Assembly: GCA_038253135.1 (NCBI GenBank) | Contig: JBBSHJ010000019.1 | Span: forward strand, 1-41,475 | Length of the DNA: 41,475 bases | Origin: JBBSHJ01 sp038253135 | Lineage (GTDB): Bacteria > Actinomycetota > Actinomycetes > Mycobacteriales > QHCD01 | Reading direction: 5' to 3' | Shown here: piece after piece, positions 23,311 to 31,762 of the stretch | Layout of the letters: each line of letters begins with the position of its first letter | How positions within the stretch are numbered: the stretch's first letter is position 1 | The notes under the pieces: generated by a model | The model's input: the letters and a program-made list of their open reading frames with translations, nothing else | What the model was told of the DNA's origin: nothing | Databases searched by the model: none | Made by a program: the position numbers and the translations under genes

Positions 23311-24114
23311 ATGCTGCGAGAATTCCGGATGTACGCCGTCCTGCTGCGCGCCGCGATGCGTGGCCAGCTGCAATATCGCGCGAATATCGCACTGGTCACG
23401 ATCGGCGGGTTCGCTTATCAGGGAGTCGGGCTGGCATTCCTCTGGGTCATCGTCTCCCGCTTCGGTGCCTTGGGCGGCTGGTCGCTGACTGACATCGCCC
23501 TGCTCTACGGAATGCGCCTGACGTCGCACGGGGTCTGGGCAATGCCCTCGGCGCAGGTGCTGCTGATCGATCTGGCCATCCGCGAAGGCGAATTCGACCG
23601 CTATCTCGTCCGCCCGGTGAACCCGCTCATACAGCTGCTCACCCGCATGTTCCCGATCCAGACGATCAGCGATCTGCTCGGCGGCGTGATCGTGCTGACG
23701 GCCGCCGCGTCGGCGTCGGACGTGCGGTGGGCTATCGGCACTGTCGGTTTCCTCATCGCCGGGATCATCGGTGGCGCGCTGGTCGAATTCGCGATCTACC
23801 TCGCCGTTTCCTCGTTGTCCTTCCGGGTCGTGCAGGCGCGCTCGCCTATGTTGGTCGCCGGCACGATCATGCAGACCGCCGGCCCCTACCCGCAGCCCAT
23901 CTTCCCGTCCGCCGTGCGCGCGGTGCTGACCTTTGTCGTGCCGGTCGCTTTCATCGCCTACCTACCGGCCTCGGCCCTGCTGCGGCGCAGCGCGGAGATC
24001 CCGTACGCGGACTGGCTCGGCTATGCCGCCCCGGCGGCCGGGCTGCTGCTCGCCCTCGCCGCGTACCGGCTCTGGATGCGTCAGCTCCGGCACTATGCCG
24101 GCCCGGGGAATTAG
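23311..24114 (+). CDS. ABC-2 type exporter permease, second subunit
   Basis: The 267-residue membrane protein is a paralogue of the preceding permease: MYAVLLRAAMRGQLQYRANIALVTIGGFAYQGVGLAFLWV and VLLIDLAIREGEFDRYLVRPVNPLIQLL correspond to its N-terminal helix and coupling motif. About six helices are predicted. The ATG at 23311 follows the upstream stop by four bases; a GTG at 23284 would overlap. Its stop codon TAG lies in the first copy of a short tandem repeat whose other copies read CAG at that place. Confidence 0.9.
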   Translation: MLREFRMYAVLLRAAMRGQLQYRANIALVTIGGFAYQGVGLAFLWVIVSRFGALGGWSLTDIALLYGMRLTSHGVWAMPSAQVLLIDLAIREGEFDRYLVRPVNPLIQLLTRMFPIQTISDLLGGVIVLTAAASASDVRWAIGTVGFLIAGIIGGALVEFAIYLAVSSLSFRVVQARSPMLVAGTIMQTAGPYPQPIFPSAVRAVLTFVVPVAFIAYLPASALLRRSAEIPYADWLGYAAPAAGLLLALAAYRLWMRQLRHYAGPGN

Positions 24115-24172
24115 CGCCGGCGTGGGAATCAGCGCCAGCCCGGGGAATCAGCGCCGGCCCGGGGAATCAGCC
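24101..24172. repeat. Short tandem repeat (about 19 bp, four copies) at the 3' end of the permease gene
   Basis: GCCCGGGGAATCAGCGCCG-like units begin at about 24101, 24120, 24138 and 24157, the second being 18 bases and slightly diverged. The first copy has TTAG instead of TCAG and supplies the permease stop codon. The repeat ends just before the stop of the convergent AraC-type gene. Confidence 0.85.
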
Positions 24173-24180
24173 CGGCGAAT

Positions 24181-25143
24181 CTAGGCCGTGTCCCGCTGGC
24201 CGAAGCTGTGGCGGTACGACAGCGGAGACCGGCCGACCTGCCGGGCGAAGTGATGGCGCAGCAGGTCGGCGGTCCCGAAGCCGACCTGCCGGGAGATCTC
24301 CTCGACGCCGACGTCGGATTCCTCCAGCACCCGCTGGGCCAGCAACACCCGCTGCCGCGTGAGCCAGCTGTGCGGTGTCGTGCCGGTCGCGGCCGAGAAC
24401 CGGCGGGCGAAGGTGCGCGGCGACAGGTGGGCGCGGGCCGCGAAGGACTCCACGGTGTGCGCGTCGCCGAGGTGCTCGAGCGTCCAATCGAGCAAGGCGG
24501 CGAGGTCATCGTCGGCTGCGCACTCGGGGACCGGCGTCTCCACGAACTGGGCCTGGCTGCCGTCGCGGTGCGGGGGCACCACCATGCGCCGGGCGATGCC
24601 GTTCGCGACACGGCTGCCGAGCTCACGGCGTACGACGTGCAGGCAGGCGTCGACCCCTGCCGACGTGCCGGCGCTCGTGATGATCTGGCCGCCGTCGATG
24701 TAAATGCTGCGCGAGTCGACCTGCAGGGCGGGGAAACGCTTGCGCAGGTCGGCCTCGTGATACCAGTGGCAGGTCACGGGCCGGTTGTCGAGCAGGCCCG
24801 TCTCGGCGAGGAGGAAGACGCCGGAGCACACGGTGAGCAGGATGGCACCGCGCTCGTGGGCCCGGCGCAGTGCCGCGACGAGGCCGGGTCGTGGCCGACG
24901 GCCGTCGGAGTACCACGCCGGCACGATGACGAGGTCGGCCTCATCGACGCGGTCCAGCCCGTACGTCGCGCGGATCGCGATGCCGCCGGGGCCGGGCACC
25001 GGGGCGCGGGTCGCCGCACAGACGGCGAAGTCGAATCCCGGTAGTCCGTCGGCGGTGCGGTCGAGCCCGAAGACCTCACAGACGGTGCCGAGCTCGAACG
25101 GATGGATCTCCCCGTCGACGATGGCCGCCACGTTGCGAAGCAT
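24181..25143 (-). CDS. GlxA-type transcriptional regulator (DJ-1/PfpI domain plus AraC DNA-binding domain)
   Basis: The 320-residue protein has an N-terminal amidotransferase-like DJ-1/PfpI domain (about 1-185; GEIHPFELGTVCEVFG, LLTVCSGVFLLAETGLLDNRPVTCHWYH, SAGTSAGVDACLHVVRRELG). It is followed by an AraC-type double helix-turn-helix (about 225-315; FAARAHLSPRTFARRFSAATGTTPHSWL and VEEISRQVGFGTADLLRHHFARQVGRSPLSYR). Such proteins act as transcription activators. Cys in LTVCSG is kept, but catalysis is not usual in this subgroup. The ATG at 25143 starts the conserved MLRNVAAIV. It diverges from the small membrane protein gene. Confidence 0.92.
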   Translation of the reverse strand: MLRNVAAIVDGEIHPFELGTVCEVFGLDRTADGLPGFDFAVCAATRAPVPGPGGIAIRATYGLDRVDEADLVIVPAWYSDGRRPRPGLVAALRRAHERGAILLTVCSGVFLLAETGLLDNRPVTCHWYHEADLRKRFPALQVDSRSIYIDGGQIITSAGTSAGVDACLHVVRRELGSRVANGIARRMVVPPHRDGSQAQFVETPVPECAADDDLAALLDWTLEHLGDAHTVESFAARAHLSPRTFARRFSAATGTTPHSWLTRQRVLLAQRVLEESDVGVEEISRQVGFGTADLLRHHFARQVGRSPLSYRHSFGQRDTA

Positions 25144-25265
25144 CGTGGCAGCATATACCCGAAGATTGGCATTCCTGCCACTGTTGGTGGGCGCCGGTCG
25201 CCGCAAGGATCTTGGTGAACGACCAAATCCCGCCAGCCGGCGGGCCGTGACCAGGAGGTGACGGG

Positions 25266-25613
25266 GTGTACGGGATTCTCCTTGCCGCAGCGGTGATCGT
25301 GATGCTCGGGCTGCTGGGCGCGCGTTACGGAGCGGACAGCCGCACCGACATGCGCCTTTCCAGCGGACCGCCGGCGGCGCCGTACCGGCGGGAGTACTAC
25401 GTGCGGGACGACGTCCGCGTCCTGCTCGGCTCGGTCCGGCGCCTGGCCCGATGCTTCCTCGGGGCCCAGCGCCGGCAGAATGCGTCGCACGAGCCGGTGC
25501 TCGAGCGTCAGCGGGTGCCGCGCCGGCGCCCGCTGCGGTGGGTCCGCGGCGCCGACGGCTGGCGTTTGGACGGCGATCACCTGCAGGAGCGGCCGAGCGC
25601 CTCGCGCCGTTGA
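25266..25613 (+). CDS. Small membrane-anchored hypothetical protein
   Basis: The 115-residue product begins with one hydrophobic helix (GILLAAAVIVMLGLLGARYG) followed by a strongly basic Arg-rich region containing YRREYYVRDDVRVLLGSVRRLARC. It would be inserted with the basic tail in the cytoplasm. No family is recognised. A good ribosome-binding site (AGGAGG) precedes the GTG start. It lies 52 bases before the luciferase-like gene. Confidence 0.6.
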   Translation: MYGILLAAAVIVMLGLLGARYGADSRTDMRLSSGPPAAPYRREYYVRDDVRVLLGSVRRLARCFLGAQRRQNASHEPVLERQRVPRRRPLRWVRGADGWRLDGDHLQERPSASRR

Positions 25614-25665
25614 GCCGGCCGCGCGGCATCGCCGATCGGCCGGCGGGGACTGGGACGATCGGCGC

Positions 25666-26538
25666 ATGACGACTGTTGGCGCCGTGTTCCTGCCGCACCT
25701 GCCACCCGAGCGGTTGCGCGAGGTCGCCCGCGCGGCCGACCGGGCCGGGCTGCCGGAGCTCTGGCTGTGGGAGGACTGCTTCCGCGAGGGCGGCATCGCG
25801 AGCGCGGCCGCCGCGCTGGCCTGGACCGAGCGGCTGACCGTGGGAATCGGGTTGCTGCCGGTGCCGCTGCGCAACGTCGCGCTCACCGCAATGGAGGTCG
25901 CGACCCTGCACCGCCTATTTCCCGGTCGGGTACGGGTCGCGATCGGGCACGGCGTACTGGATTGGATGCGCCAGGTGGGGGCGGGCGTCGCGTCGCCGCT
26001 CACTTTGCTGCGCGAGTATGCGATCGCTTTGAGCGGGTTGCTGCGCGGCGAGGAGGTCACCGTCGAGGGCCGATACCTGCGACTCCGCCAGGTCCGCCTC
26101 GACTGGGCGCCGCAGGCGGCGCCCGCTCTGTCGATCGGGGCGGTCGGCCCGCGCACCCTACGGCTGTCCGGCGAGCTCGCCGCCGGCACCATCCTCACCG
26201 CCGAGACCACCGTGGACGCCGTACGAGCGGCTCGCGGGCACATCGCGGAGGGACAGGCCGCCGCCGGTCGCACGGATCAGCACGACGTGACCGTCTACCT
26301 CGTTGCCGCGACGGGGGACCGTGCCGCCGAGCGGCTGCGGGCCGAGCTTCGCGACTGGGGAGGGGACCCGGAACGGATGGGGGTCGCGGGAGACGCCGAC
26401 GCGATCGCGCGCGCCGTCCGCGACCGGGCCGATGCGGGCGCCGACACCGTTGTGCTGCAACCGATGGCCGATGATCCCGACCCCGAGGGTTTCGTGCGGT
26501 TCGTCGCCGAGCGGGTCCTCCCCCTGGTCGCCGGCTGA
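25666..26538 (+). CDS. Luciferase-like (LLM class) flavin/F420-dependent oxidoreductase
   Basis: The 290-residue protein has the bacterial-luciferase TIM-barrel pattern: GLPELWLWEDCFREGGI near residue 27, ERLTVGIGLLPVPLRNVALTAMEVATLHRLFPGRVRVAIGHG (about 54-98) and PALSIGAVGPRTLRLSGELAAGTI. The non-proline-rich GIGLLPVP segment is near the F420/FMN phosphate site. The actinobacterial LLM class often uses F420H2, but the cofactor is not settled from the sequence. The ATG at 25666 is favoured over a reading that overlaps the upstream gene. Confidence 0.88.
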   Translation: MTTVGAVFLPHLPPERLREVARAADRAGLPELWLWEDCFREGGIASAAAALAWTERLTVGIGLLPVPLRNVALTAMEVATLHRLFPGRVRVAIGHGVLDWMRQVGAGVASPLTLLREYAIALSGLLRGEEVTVEGRYLRLRQVRLDWAPQAAPALSIGAVGPRTLRLSGELAAGTILTAETTVDAVRAARGHIAEGQAAAGRTDQHDVTVYLVAATGDRAAERLRAELRDWGGDPERMGVAGDADAIARAVRDRADAGADTVVLQPMADDPDPEGFVRFVAERVLPLVAG

Positions 26539-26575
26539 GCCCTCGTCAGCCGACAGCACGAGGCCGCCGAGGTGC

Positions 26576-29500
26576 TCAGCTGCGCGGCGCGGGGAGCTCG
26601 GGCGGGGTGACCGGCGGCGTCTCGGCCAGCCGCTGCAGCGCGAGGTCGATGGCGCGGTCGAGCTGCGGGTCGGCTCCGGCGACGATGTCGTGCGGCGCGT
26701 TGAAGACCTCGACGTCGGGATCGACGCCGTAGTTCTCGACTCCCCATCCCGGCCCTTGCAGCCAGAAGGAGAACTTCGGCTGGGTGACCGTCGTCCCGTC
26801 GACCAGTGAGTAGCGCCCGTCGATGCCGATGACACCGCCCCACGTGCGGGTGCCGACGACCGGGCCGACCCCGCGGGCCTTGATCGCCGCGGTCGCGATG
26901 TCGCCGTCGGAGCCGGCGTACTCGTCGGTCACGGTCACGACCGGCCCGCGCGGCGCGTGACTCGGGTAGGTGTGCGGGCGGAAGTTCCGCGGCGTGTCCC
27001 AGCCGACGACCGTGCGGGCCAGCTTCTCCACGACCAGCTCCGAGGTGTGGCCGCCGCCGTTGCCGCGCAGGTCGAAGACGACGCCGTCCTTGCCGACCTC
27101 GGCGCGCAGGTCGCGGTGCAGCTGGGCCCAGCCGGCGCTGACCATGTCGGGCACGTGCAGGTAGCCGAGGCGGCCGCCGGAGCGCTCGTGCACCCGCGCG
27201 CGACAGGTTGCGACACGGTCCTGGTAGCGCAGCGGATGCTCGTCGCCGAGCGGTACGACGACGACATCGCGTTCGGCCGGCTCCGCACGGCCCGTCGCGA
27301 TCCGCAGCTCCACCGGCTTGCCGGCGGTGTCGGCCAGCAGCGGTCCGGGTCCGACCTCCGGGTCGACCGGCTGGCCGTCGATCGCGAGGATGGCGTCGCC
27401 GGCCCGTACGCCGACGCCCGGCGCCGACAGCGGGGACCGGGCGCGGGGCTCGGACGGCTCGCCGGGCAGCACCCGATCGACGATCCACCGGTCGCCGTCG
27501 CGGTGCAGGTCGGCGCCGAGCAGTCCCTGGTTGCGCGGCGCCGGCCGGGGCCTCGGCCGGGCGTAGGCGTGCGAGGTGCCCAGCTCGCCCTGCGTCTCCC
27601 ACAACAGGTCGATCAGGTCATCGTGCGAGCCGAGCCGGTCGACCAGCGGGCGATAGCGCGCGAGTACGCCGGCCCAGTCGACGCCGTTCATGTCGGCGCG
27701 CCAGAAGTTGTCCCGCATCAGCCGGCCGGCCTCGTCGAAGGCCTGCCGCCACTCCAGCGTCGGGTCGACGACGATCCGCAGACGGTCGAGGTCGACATTG
27801 ATCACGTCGTCGGACTTGTCCGCCTCGTCCGGCGGCACCGGATGCTCGGCCGGTACGACGCGCAGCGCGCCCTTGTCGACCACGACGATCCGGGTCCCGT
27901 CGCCGGACACCGCGTAGCGGTCGAGACCACGGACCAGCTCCGCGACCTTCGCCTTGGCCAGGTCGAACCGCTCCAGTGCGGGTCGTGGGCGGTCGTCCTC
28001 GTAGGACGTCAGGTCGTCTCCCAGCTCGCCGACCAGCTCGGACCGCAACCAGGTGAAGCCGCCCTTGACCGGCCGGAGCGCGTCGTACTGCGCGCCCGGC
28101 ACCGGGAACGGCACGACGCGGGCCTGGATGCCGTCGACATCGACGACCGTCGGCGGCGGCGTGACCGGTCCGGCACGGTCCTCGGTCCTCTCCTCGACCC
28201 TCGCGGCCGCCTTCTCCGCCAACGTGTCCTCCTCGCCGGTCGCGACGGAGCGGCCGTCGCGGATCGGATCGAAGGGCGACGGCGTCGTCGCGGCCAGCGG
28301 GATCAGCTGCGGACGGCAGCCGTTGGGGAAGGACAGGTCGAAGACCACGGCGTCATAGACCGGGTCGAAGCTGCGCACCGACAAGAACGCGAGGTGCTTG
28401 CCGTCGGCGCTGAAGGCGGGCGAGAAGTCGGTGAACCGGACCGGCGTCGCCTCGATCGGCGTCGCCGCGGCGTCGGTCACGTCGACCATCTTGATCTGCG
28501 AGAGGTCCTCCACCGGATGCGCCCACGCCAGCCAGCGCGAGTCGGGGGAGAAGGCGAGGCCGGATACGTCGGTCTCCGAGCTGCGGTCGATCTCGCGGAT
28601 CGCGCCGTCGGCGGCGTCGACAACAAGCAGCCGGCCGTCGTGGCTCGCGACCGCGAAGCGCATCCCGTCCGGGCTCGCGGCGAGCTCGAGCACCCGGCCG
28701 AGCCGGCCGGCGCCGAGCCGGCGGGTCTCGCCGCCGTCGCGATGGCCGACCTCGATCGCGTCGTCCCCGTCGGCGTCGGTGACCCACGCGAGCGCCCCGT
28801 CGCGGCCGGCGACGGTCGGGATCCGGCGGCGTACGGCGGACCCGTGCGCGAGGCGGCGTACCGGTCCCTTGCGGTGCGTGACCCACGAGACCGTGCCGCG
28901 CGCCTCCACCGCCGAGCCGCGCCCGTCGTACGACGGCGCCACCTGTCCGAGATGCTCACCCGCCTTGGCCGGAGCGGCGACCCGTGCGCTGCGCGCGCCG
29001 GCCAGCGCGATGTCGACCGGCTCCGGCTCGGCCCCGCCGTCGAGTGAGCCGAGCACGAAGATCTCGCCGCCGGCGTGGTAAATCACGCGGGTGCCGTCGG
29101 TGGTCGCGTTGCGGGCGTAGAAGTCGTCGGCCTCGGAGCGGCCGTGCCGCACGAGGGCGTCCGGCCCGGGGATCGGGCCGGCACCGAGCGCGAGGGAGTA
29201 GACGGCGGCCGGGCCGTCGATGTCGGAGACGAAGGCGATCCGGTCGGCGCCGACCCACATCGGCGATTCCAGCGAGGCGAGCTCGTCCGGCAGCACCCGC
29301 GCGTAGGTTCCCGACCCGTCACGGTCGAGCCAGAGCTTGGCCGCCGTGCCACCGCGATAGCGCTTCCAGTAGGCCATCGGCCGGAAGATGGACGACGACG
29401 TGAGCACGCCGCCGTGCTCGGCTACCGCGACCTCGTTGAGGTAGCCGTAGGGCAGCGGCTCGGCCGGCCCGCCGTCGAGCGGCACAGCGTAGGCCGACAT

Positions 29501-29839
29501 CTGGTCGCGGCTCGGCTGCCCCACGGCGCTGGCGGCGAGCACCCGGCCGTCGGCGGTCCAGCCGATCGTGCGGGTGTACGGCGTGCCCCAGTGCGTCAGC
29601 CGTCGGCTGACACCGCCGTCGGTCTCGACCACGAAGATCTCGTTGCCGCCGTCCCGGCTGCTCGTCCAGGCGATCAGCGTGCCGTCGGCGGAGAGCCGCG
29701 GATTGCTCACCGGCGTCGCGTCGAAGGTGACCCGGTAGGCGCGCCCGCCGCCGGCGGGGGCGATCCAGACGTCGTCCTGGGCGGTGAAGGTGAGCAGGTC
29801 GCCGGCCAGGTGGGGGAAGCGCAGATAGGTATCAGCCAC
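26576..29839 (-). CDS. Tricorn-type serine protease (S41 family)
   Basis: The 1087-residue product has an N-terminal beta-propeller (LLTFTAQDDVWIAPAGGGRAYRVT and repeated W-T-x-D-G-R blades), a second propeller, a helical C1 domain, a PDZ domain (GVGVRAGDAILAIDGQPVD) and the C2 protease core. Catalytic residues can be placed by motif: Ser-His in GTSHAY (about 755), nucleophile Ser in EYAGSDGDI (about 977) and Glu in VENYGVDPD (about 1035). Their spacing fits Ser745/His746, Ser965 and Glu1023 of Thermoplasma tricorn. It would degrade peptides in the cytoplasm downstream of the proteasome or other proteases. The GTG at 29839 gives the family start ADTYLRFPHLAGD. Confidence 0.93.
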   Translation of the reverse strand: MADTYLRFPHLAGDLLTFTAQDDVWIAPAGGGRAYRVTFDATPVSNPRLSADGTLIAWTSSRDGGNEIFVVETDGGVSRRLTHWGTPYTRTIGWTADGRVLAASAVGQPSRDQMSAYAVPLDGGPAEPLPYGYLNEVAVAEHGGVLTSSSIFRPMAYWKRYRGGTAAKLWLDRDGSGTYARVLPDELASLESPMWVGADRIAFVSDIDGPAAVYSLALGAGPIPGPDALVRHGRSEADDFYARNATTDGTRVIYHAGGEIFVLGSLDGGAEPEPVDIALAGARSARVAAPAKAGEHLGQVAPSYDGRGSAVEARGTVSWVTHRKGPVRRLAHGSAVRRRIPTVAGRDGALAWVTDADGDDAIEVGHRDGGETRRLGAGRLGRVLELAASPDGMRFAVASHDGRLLVVDAADGAIREIDRSSETDVSGLAFSPDSRWLAWAHPVEDLSQIKMVDVTDAAATPIEATPVRFTDFSPAFSADGKHLAFLSVRSFDPVYDAVVFDLSFPNGCRPQLIPLAATTPSPFDPIRDGRSVATGEEDTLAEKAAARVEERTEDRAGPVTPPPTVVDVDGIQARVVPFPVPGAQYDALRPVKGGFTWLRSELVGELGDDLTSYEDDRPRPALERFDLAKAKVAELVRGLDRYAVSGDGTRIVVVDKGALRVVPAEHPVPPDEADKSDDVINVDLDRLRIVVDPTLEWRQAFDEAGRLMRDNFWRADMNGVDWAGVLARYRPLVDRLGSHDDLIDLLWETQGELGTSHAYARPRPRPAPRNQGLLGADLHRDGDRWIVDRVLPGEPSEPRARSPLSAPGVGVRAGDAILAIDGQPVDPEVGPGPLLADTAGKPVELRIATGRAEPAERDVVVVPLGDEHPLRYQDRVATCRARVHERSGGRLGYLHVPDMVSAGWAQLHRDLRAEVGKDGVVFDLRGNGGGHTSELVVEKLARTVVGWDTPRNFRPHTYPSHAPRGPVVTVTDEYAGSDGDIATAAIKARGVGPVVGTRTWGGVIGIDGRYSLVDGTTVTQPKFSFWLQGPGWGVENYGVDPDVEVFNAPHDIVAGADPQLDRAIDLALQRLAETPPVTPPELPAPRS

Positions 29840-29901
29840 GATTGCGGAGCCTAACTTGTGGCCGGCCACCGATTGCGAGCCGTTCGTGCCGAGCGAACGC
29901 G

Positions 29902-31146
29902 TTACAGCGGCAGGTTGTCCGAGCCGCCACCGGTGAAGATGCGCAGCACCCGGTCATCGGCAGCGACCGGCCGGCCGTGCCCGTCGCGGTTGGACGTGGT
30001 CGCCCACACGGCGCCGTCGGGCGCGACCACGACGGAGCGGATGCGCCCGTACTTGTCGGCGATCAGCGAGTCCTCCCGGCCGGTGATCGCCTGCCCGGGC
30101 GTCGTGGGCGGTACGACGCCGCTGATCTTCTTGCCGTTGAGCTGCCCGACGTACATCACGCTGCGGAGCACCGCGCAGCCGCCGGGCGCCGCCTTGCCGG
30201 TCGCCCACGCCTTGGCGGGATCAAACGATCCGGGCCGGTGCGCGTCGCCCATGACGGCCGGCCAGCCGTAGTCCATGCCGGCGCGCACGTCGTCGACCTC
30301 GTCGGTGCCGGCGCCGATGTCCGTGGCGTAGAGCCTGTTCCTGGAGTCCCAGCACAGCCCGGTGACATCGCGGAACCCGGTGGCGAAGACGGGCGAACCG
30401 GCGACTGGATTTCCCTTGGCCGCCTTGCCGAAGACGTCCAGGCGCAGGATCTTGCCGGCCAGGCTGCGCGGCTGCGCGGCAACGGCCCGCTTGCCGGCGT
30501 CGCCGGTGCCGACGTAGAGATTGCCGTCCGGGCCGAAGGCGATCCGCCCGCCGTTGCCGGTCGCGCCGCGCGGTATCCCGGTGAAGATCGCCTGGGGCCT
30601 CTGGCCGAGCGCGAACCGGATGATCCGGTTGTCGGTCCTGGTCGTCACGTAGGCGTAGATCAGGCCGTCCTCGCCGTAGGTGGGCGACAGGGCGAGACCC
30701 AGCAGGCCGCCGTCTCCGGACCCGTCGATATTCGTGATGGTCTGCACGAGCGCCGCCGGCGCGAACTGCGGTTCGACCGAAAGGATGCGGCCGGTCGACC
30801 GCTCGGTGACGAGGGCGTTGCCGGACGGGAGGATCGCGATGCCCCATGGCACCTCGAGGTGGTCGGCGACAATGATCGGGTCGCGCTGCTTGCCCTTCGG
30901 GTTCTTCGGCGTGACCGGCGGCGGACCCTGGTCATTCGGGTTGTACGGATCGATGGCCGGCGGGTCGCCCTTGGGCTGGTCGACCCACGTACGGGCGACG
31001 TGCGGCGTGGCGTCGTGCTTCTTGGTGCATCCGGCCATCGCGATCGCCACGGTCAGCAGCACGACGCACACCGCGGCGCGCCTGCCTGCCGCCCCCGCGG
31101 AAGTACGTGCATCGGCGGTGCGCTGCGTCGTACCGCCTGCCGCCAT
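29902..31146 (-). CDS. PQQ-dependent sugar dehydrogenase-like lipoprotein
   Basis: The 414-residue protein has a lipoprotein signal (VVLLTVAIAMAGC, with the lipid-modified Cys) and a six-bladed beta-propeller of the soluble aldose/glucose dehydrogenase type: HLEVPWGIAILPSGNALVTERSTGRI, GDGGLLGLALSP, GGRIAFGPDGNLYVGTGDAG, FATGFRDVTGLCWDS and DEVDDVRAGMDYGWPAVMG. PQQ is the usual cofactor but no PQQ genes are visible, and the substrate is unproven. I chose the ATG at 31146, since GAGAGG lies nine bases upstream; the ATG at 31155 would have it almost touching. It follows the PH-like gene and precedes the tricorn gene on the same strand. Confidence 0.88.
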   Translation of the reverse strand: MAAGGTTQRTADARTSAGAAGRRAAVCVVLLTVAIAMAGCTKKHDATPHVARTWVDQPKGDPPAIDPYNPNDQGPPPVTPKNPKGKQRDPIIVADHLEVPWGIAILPSGNALVTERSTGRILSVEPQFAPAALVQTITNIDGSGDGGLLGLALSPTYGEDGLIYAYVTTRTDNRIIRFALGQRPQAIFTGIPRGATGNGGRIAFGPDGNLYVGTGDAGKRAVAAQPRSLAGKILRLDVFGKAAKGNPVAGSPVFATGFRDVTGLCWDSRNRLYATDIGAGTDEVDDVRAGMDYGWPAVMGDAHRPGSFDPAKAWATGKAAPGGCAVLRSVMYVGQLNGKKISGVVPPTTPGQAITGREDSLIADKYGRIRSVVVAPDGAVWATTSNRDGHGRPVAADDRVLRIFTGGGSDNLPL

Positions 31147-31241
31147 GCGACTCATCCTCTCACTGCCCGCCGCCCGTGTTGCCGCGTTGCACGCAGGCAC
31201 CGGGCGGCCTCGCCTGCGCCGCGTTCGCGATGCGACGGCGC

Positions 31242-31649
31242 TCACGGCGGGGTGGTTGCCTCGTGCGGCAGATTCGCGTCCTCCGGCAGTCGCCCGCCGC
31301 TGGCCCGACGGATCGCATCGAGATCACGGACCCGGGCCAGCGGCATCACGACGAGCACTCCGTCGCTGCGGGCGAGCGCCAGCCGGCCCCGACCGTGCAC
31401 CGTGAAACCGATGATCTGCGACCAGGGGATCTGGCGCGAGGCCAGCAGCGACCGGACCCGGACCCCGGCACGGTCGACGTCGGTACCGGTTCGCACCAGC
31501 CAGACCGCGACGAGCAGCGGCACGGCGTACAGCGACAGCAACGCCAGGTGCACGCCGGCGAGCGGCGTGACGCAGAAGATCAGAAAGACCACAGCGAGCA
31601 GCGCGATCCGGGAAACGCGCAGGTGCAGCGCCGGCGGGCCCTCATCCAT
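31242..31649 (-). CDS. PH-like domain membrane protein
   Basis: The 135-residue product has two hydrophobic segments (about residues 13-30 and 35-53) followed by a bPH-2-like domain: TDVDRAGVRVRSLLASRQIPWSQIIGFTVHGRGRLALARSDGVLVVMPL, ending with a RVRDLDAI helix. Actinobacterial proteins of this kind are usually annotated as PH-domain membrane proteins of unknown function. The ATG at 31649 begins MDEGPPALHLRVS. It diverges from ilvD, with 113 bases between starts. Confidence 0.8.
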   Translation of the reverse strand: MDEGPPALHLRVSRIALLAVVFLIFCVTPLAGVHLALLSLYAVPLLVAVWLVRTGTDVDRAGVRVRSLLASRQIPWSQIIGFTVHGRGRLALARSDGVLVVMPLARVRDLDAIRRASGGRLPEDANLPHEATTPP

Positions 31650-31762
31650 CACCGCCGAATGATCCCACGCGCCCCCGCGCGCAAGTCGCGGTCCCGACCC
31701 GGCCGGCACGAGCGCCCGGCAATAGGGTCGGGACAGGTACCACTGTCTGCGGAGGAGCCGAC

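Noticed and set aside
26957..29047. Long plus-strand open reading frame opposite the tricorn gene
   Set aside because: It is a shadow of the strongly coding minus strand; the product has no domain pattern and is low in complexity.
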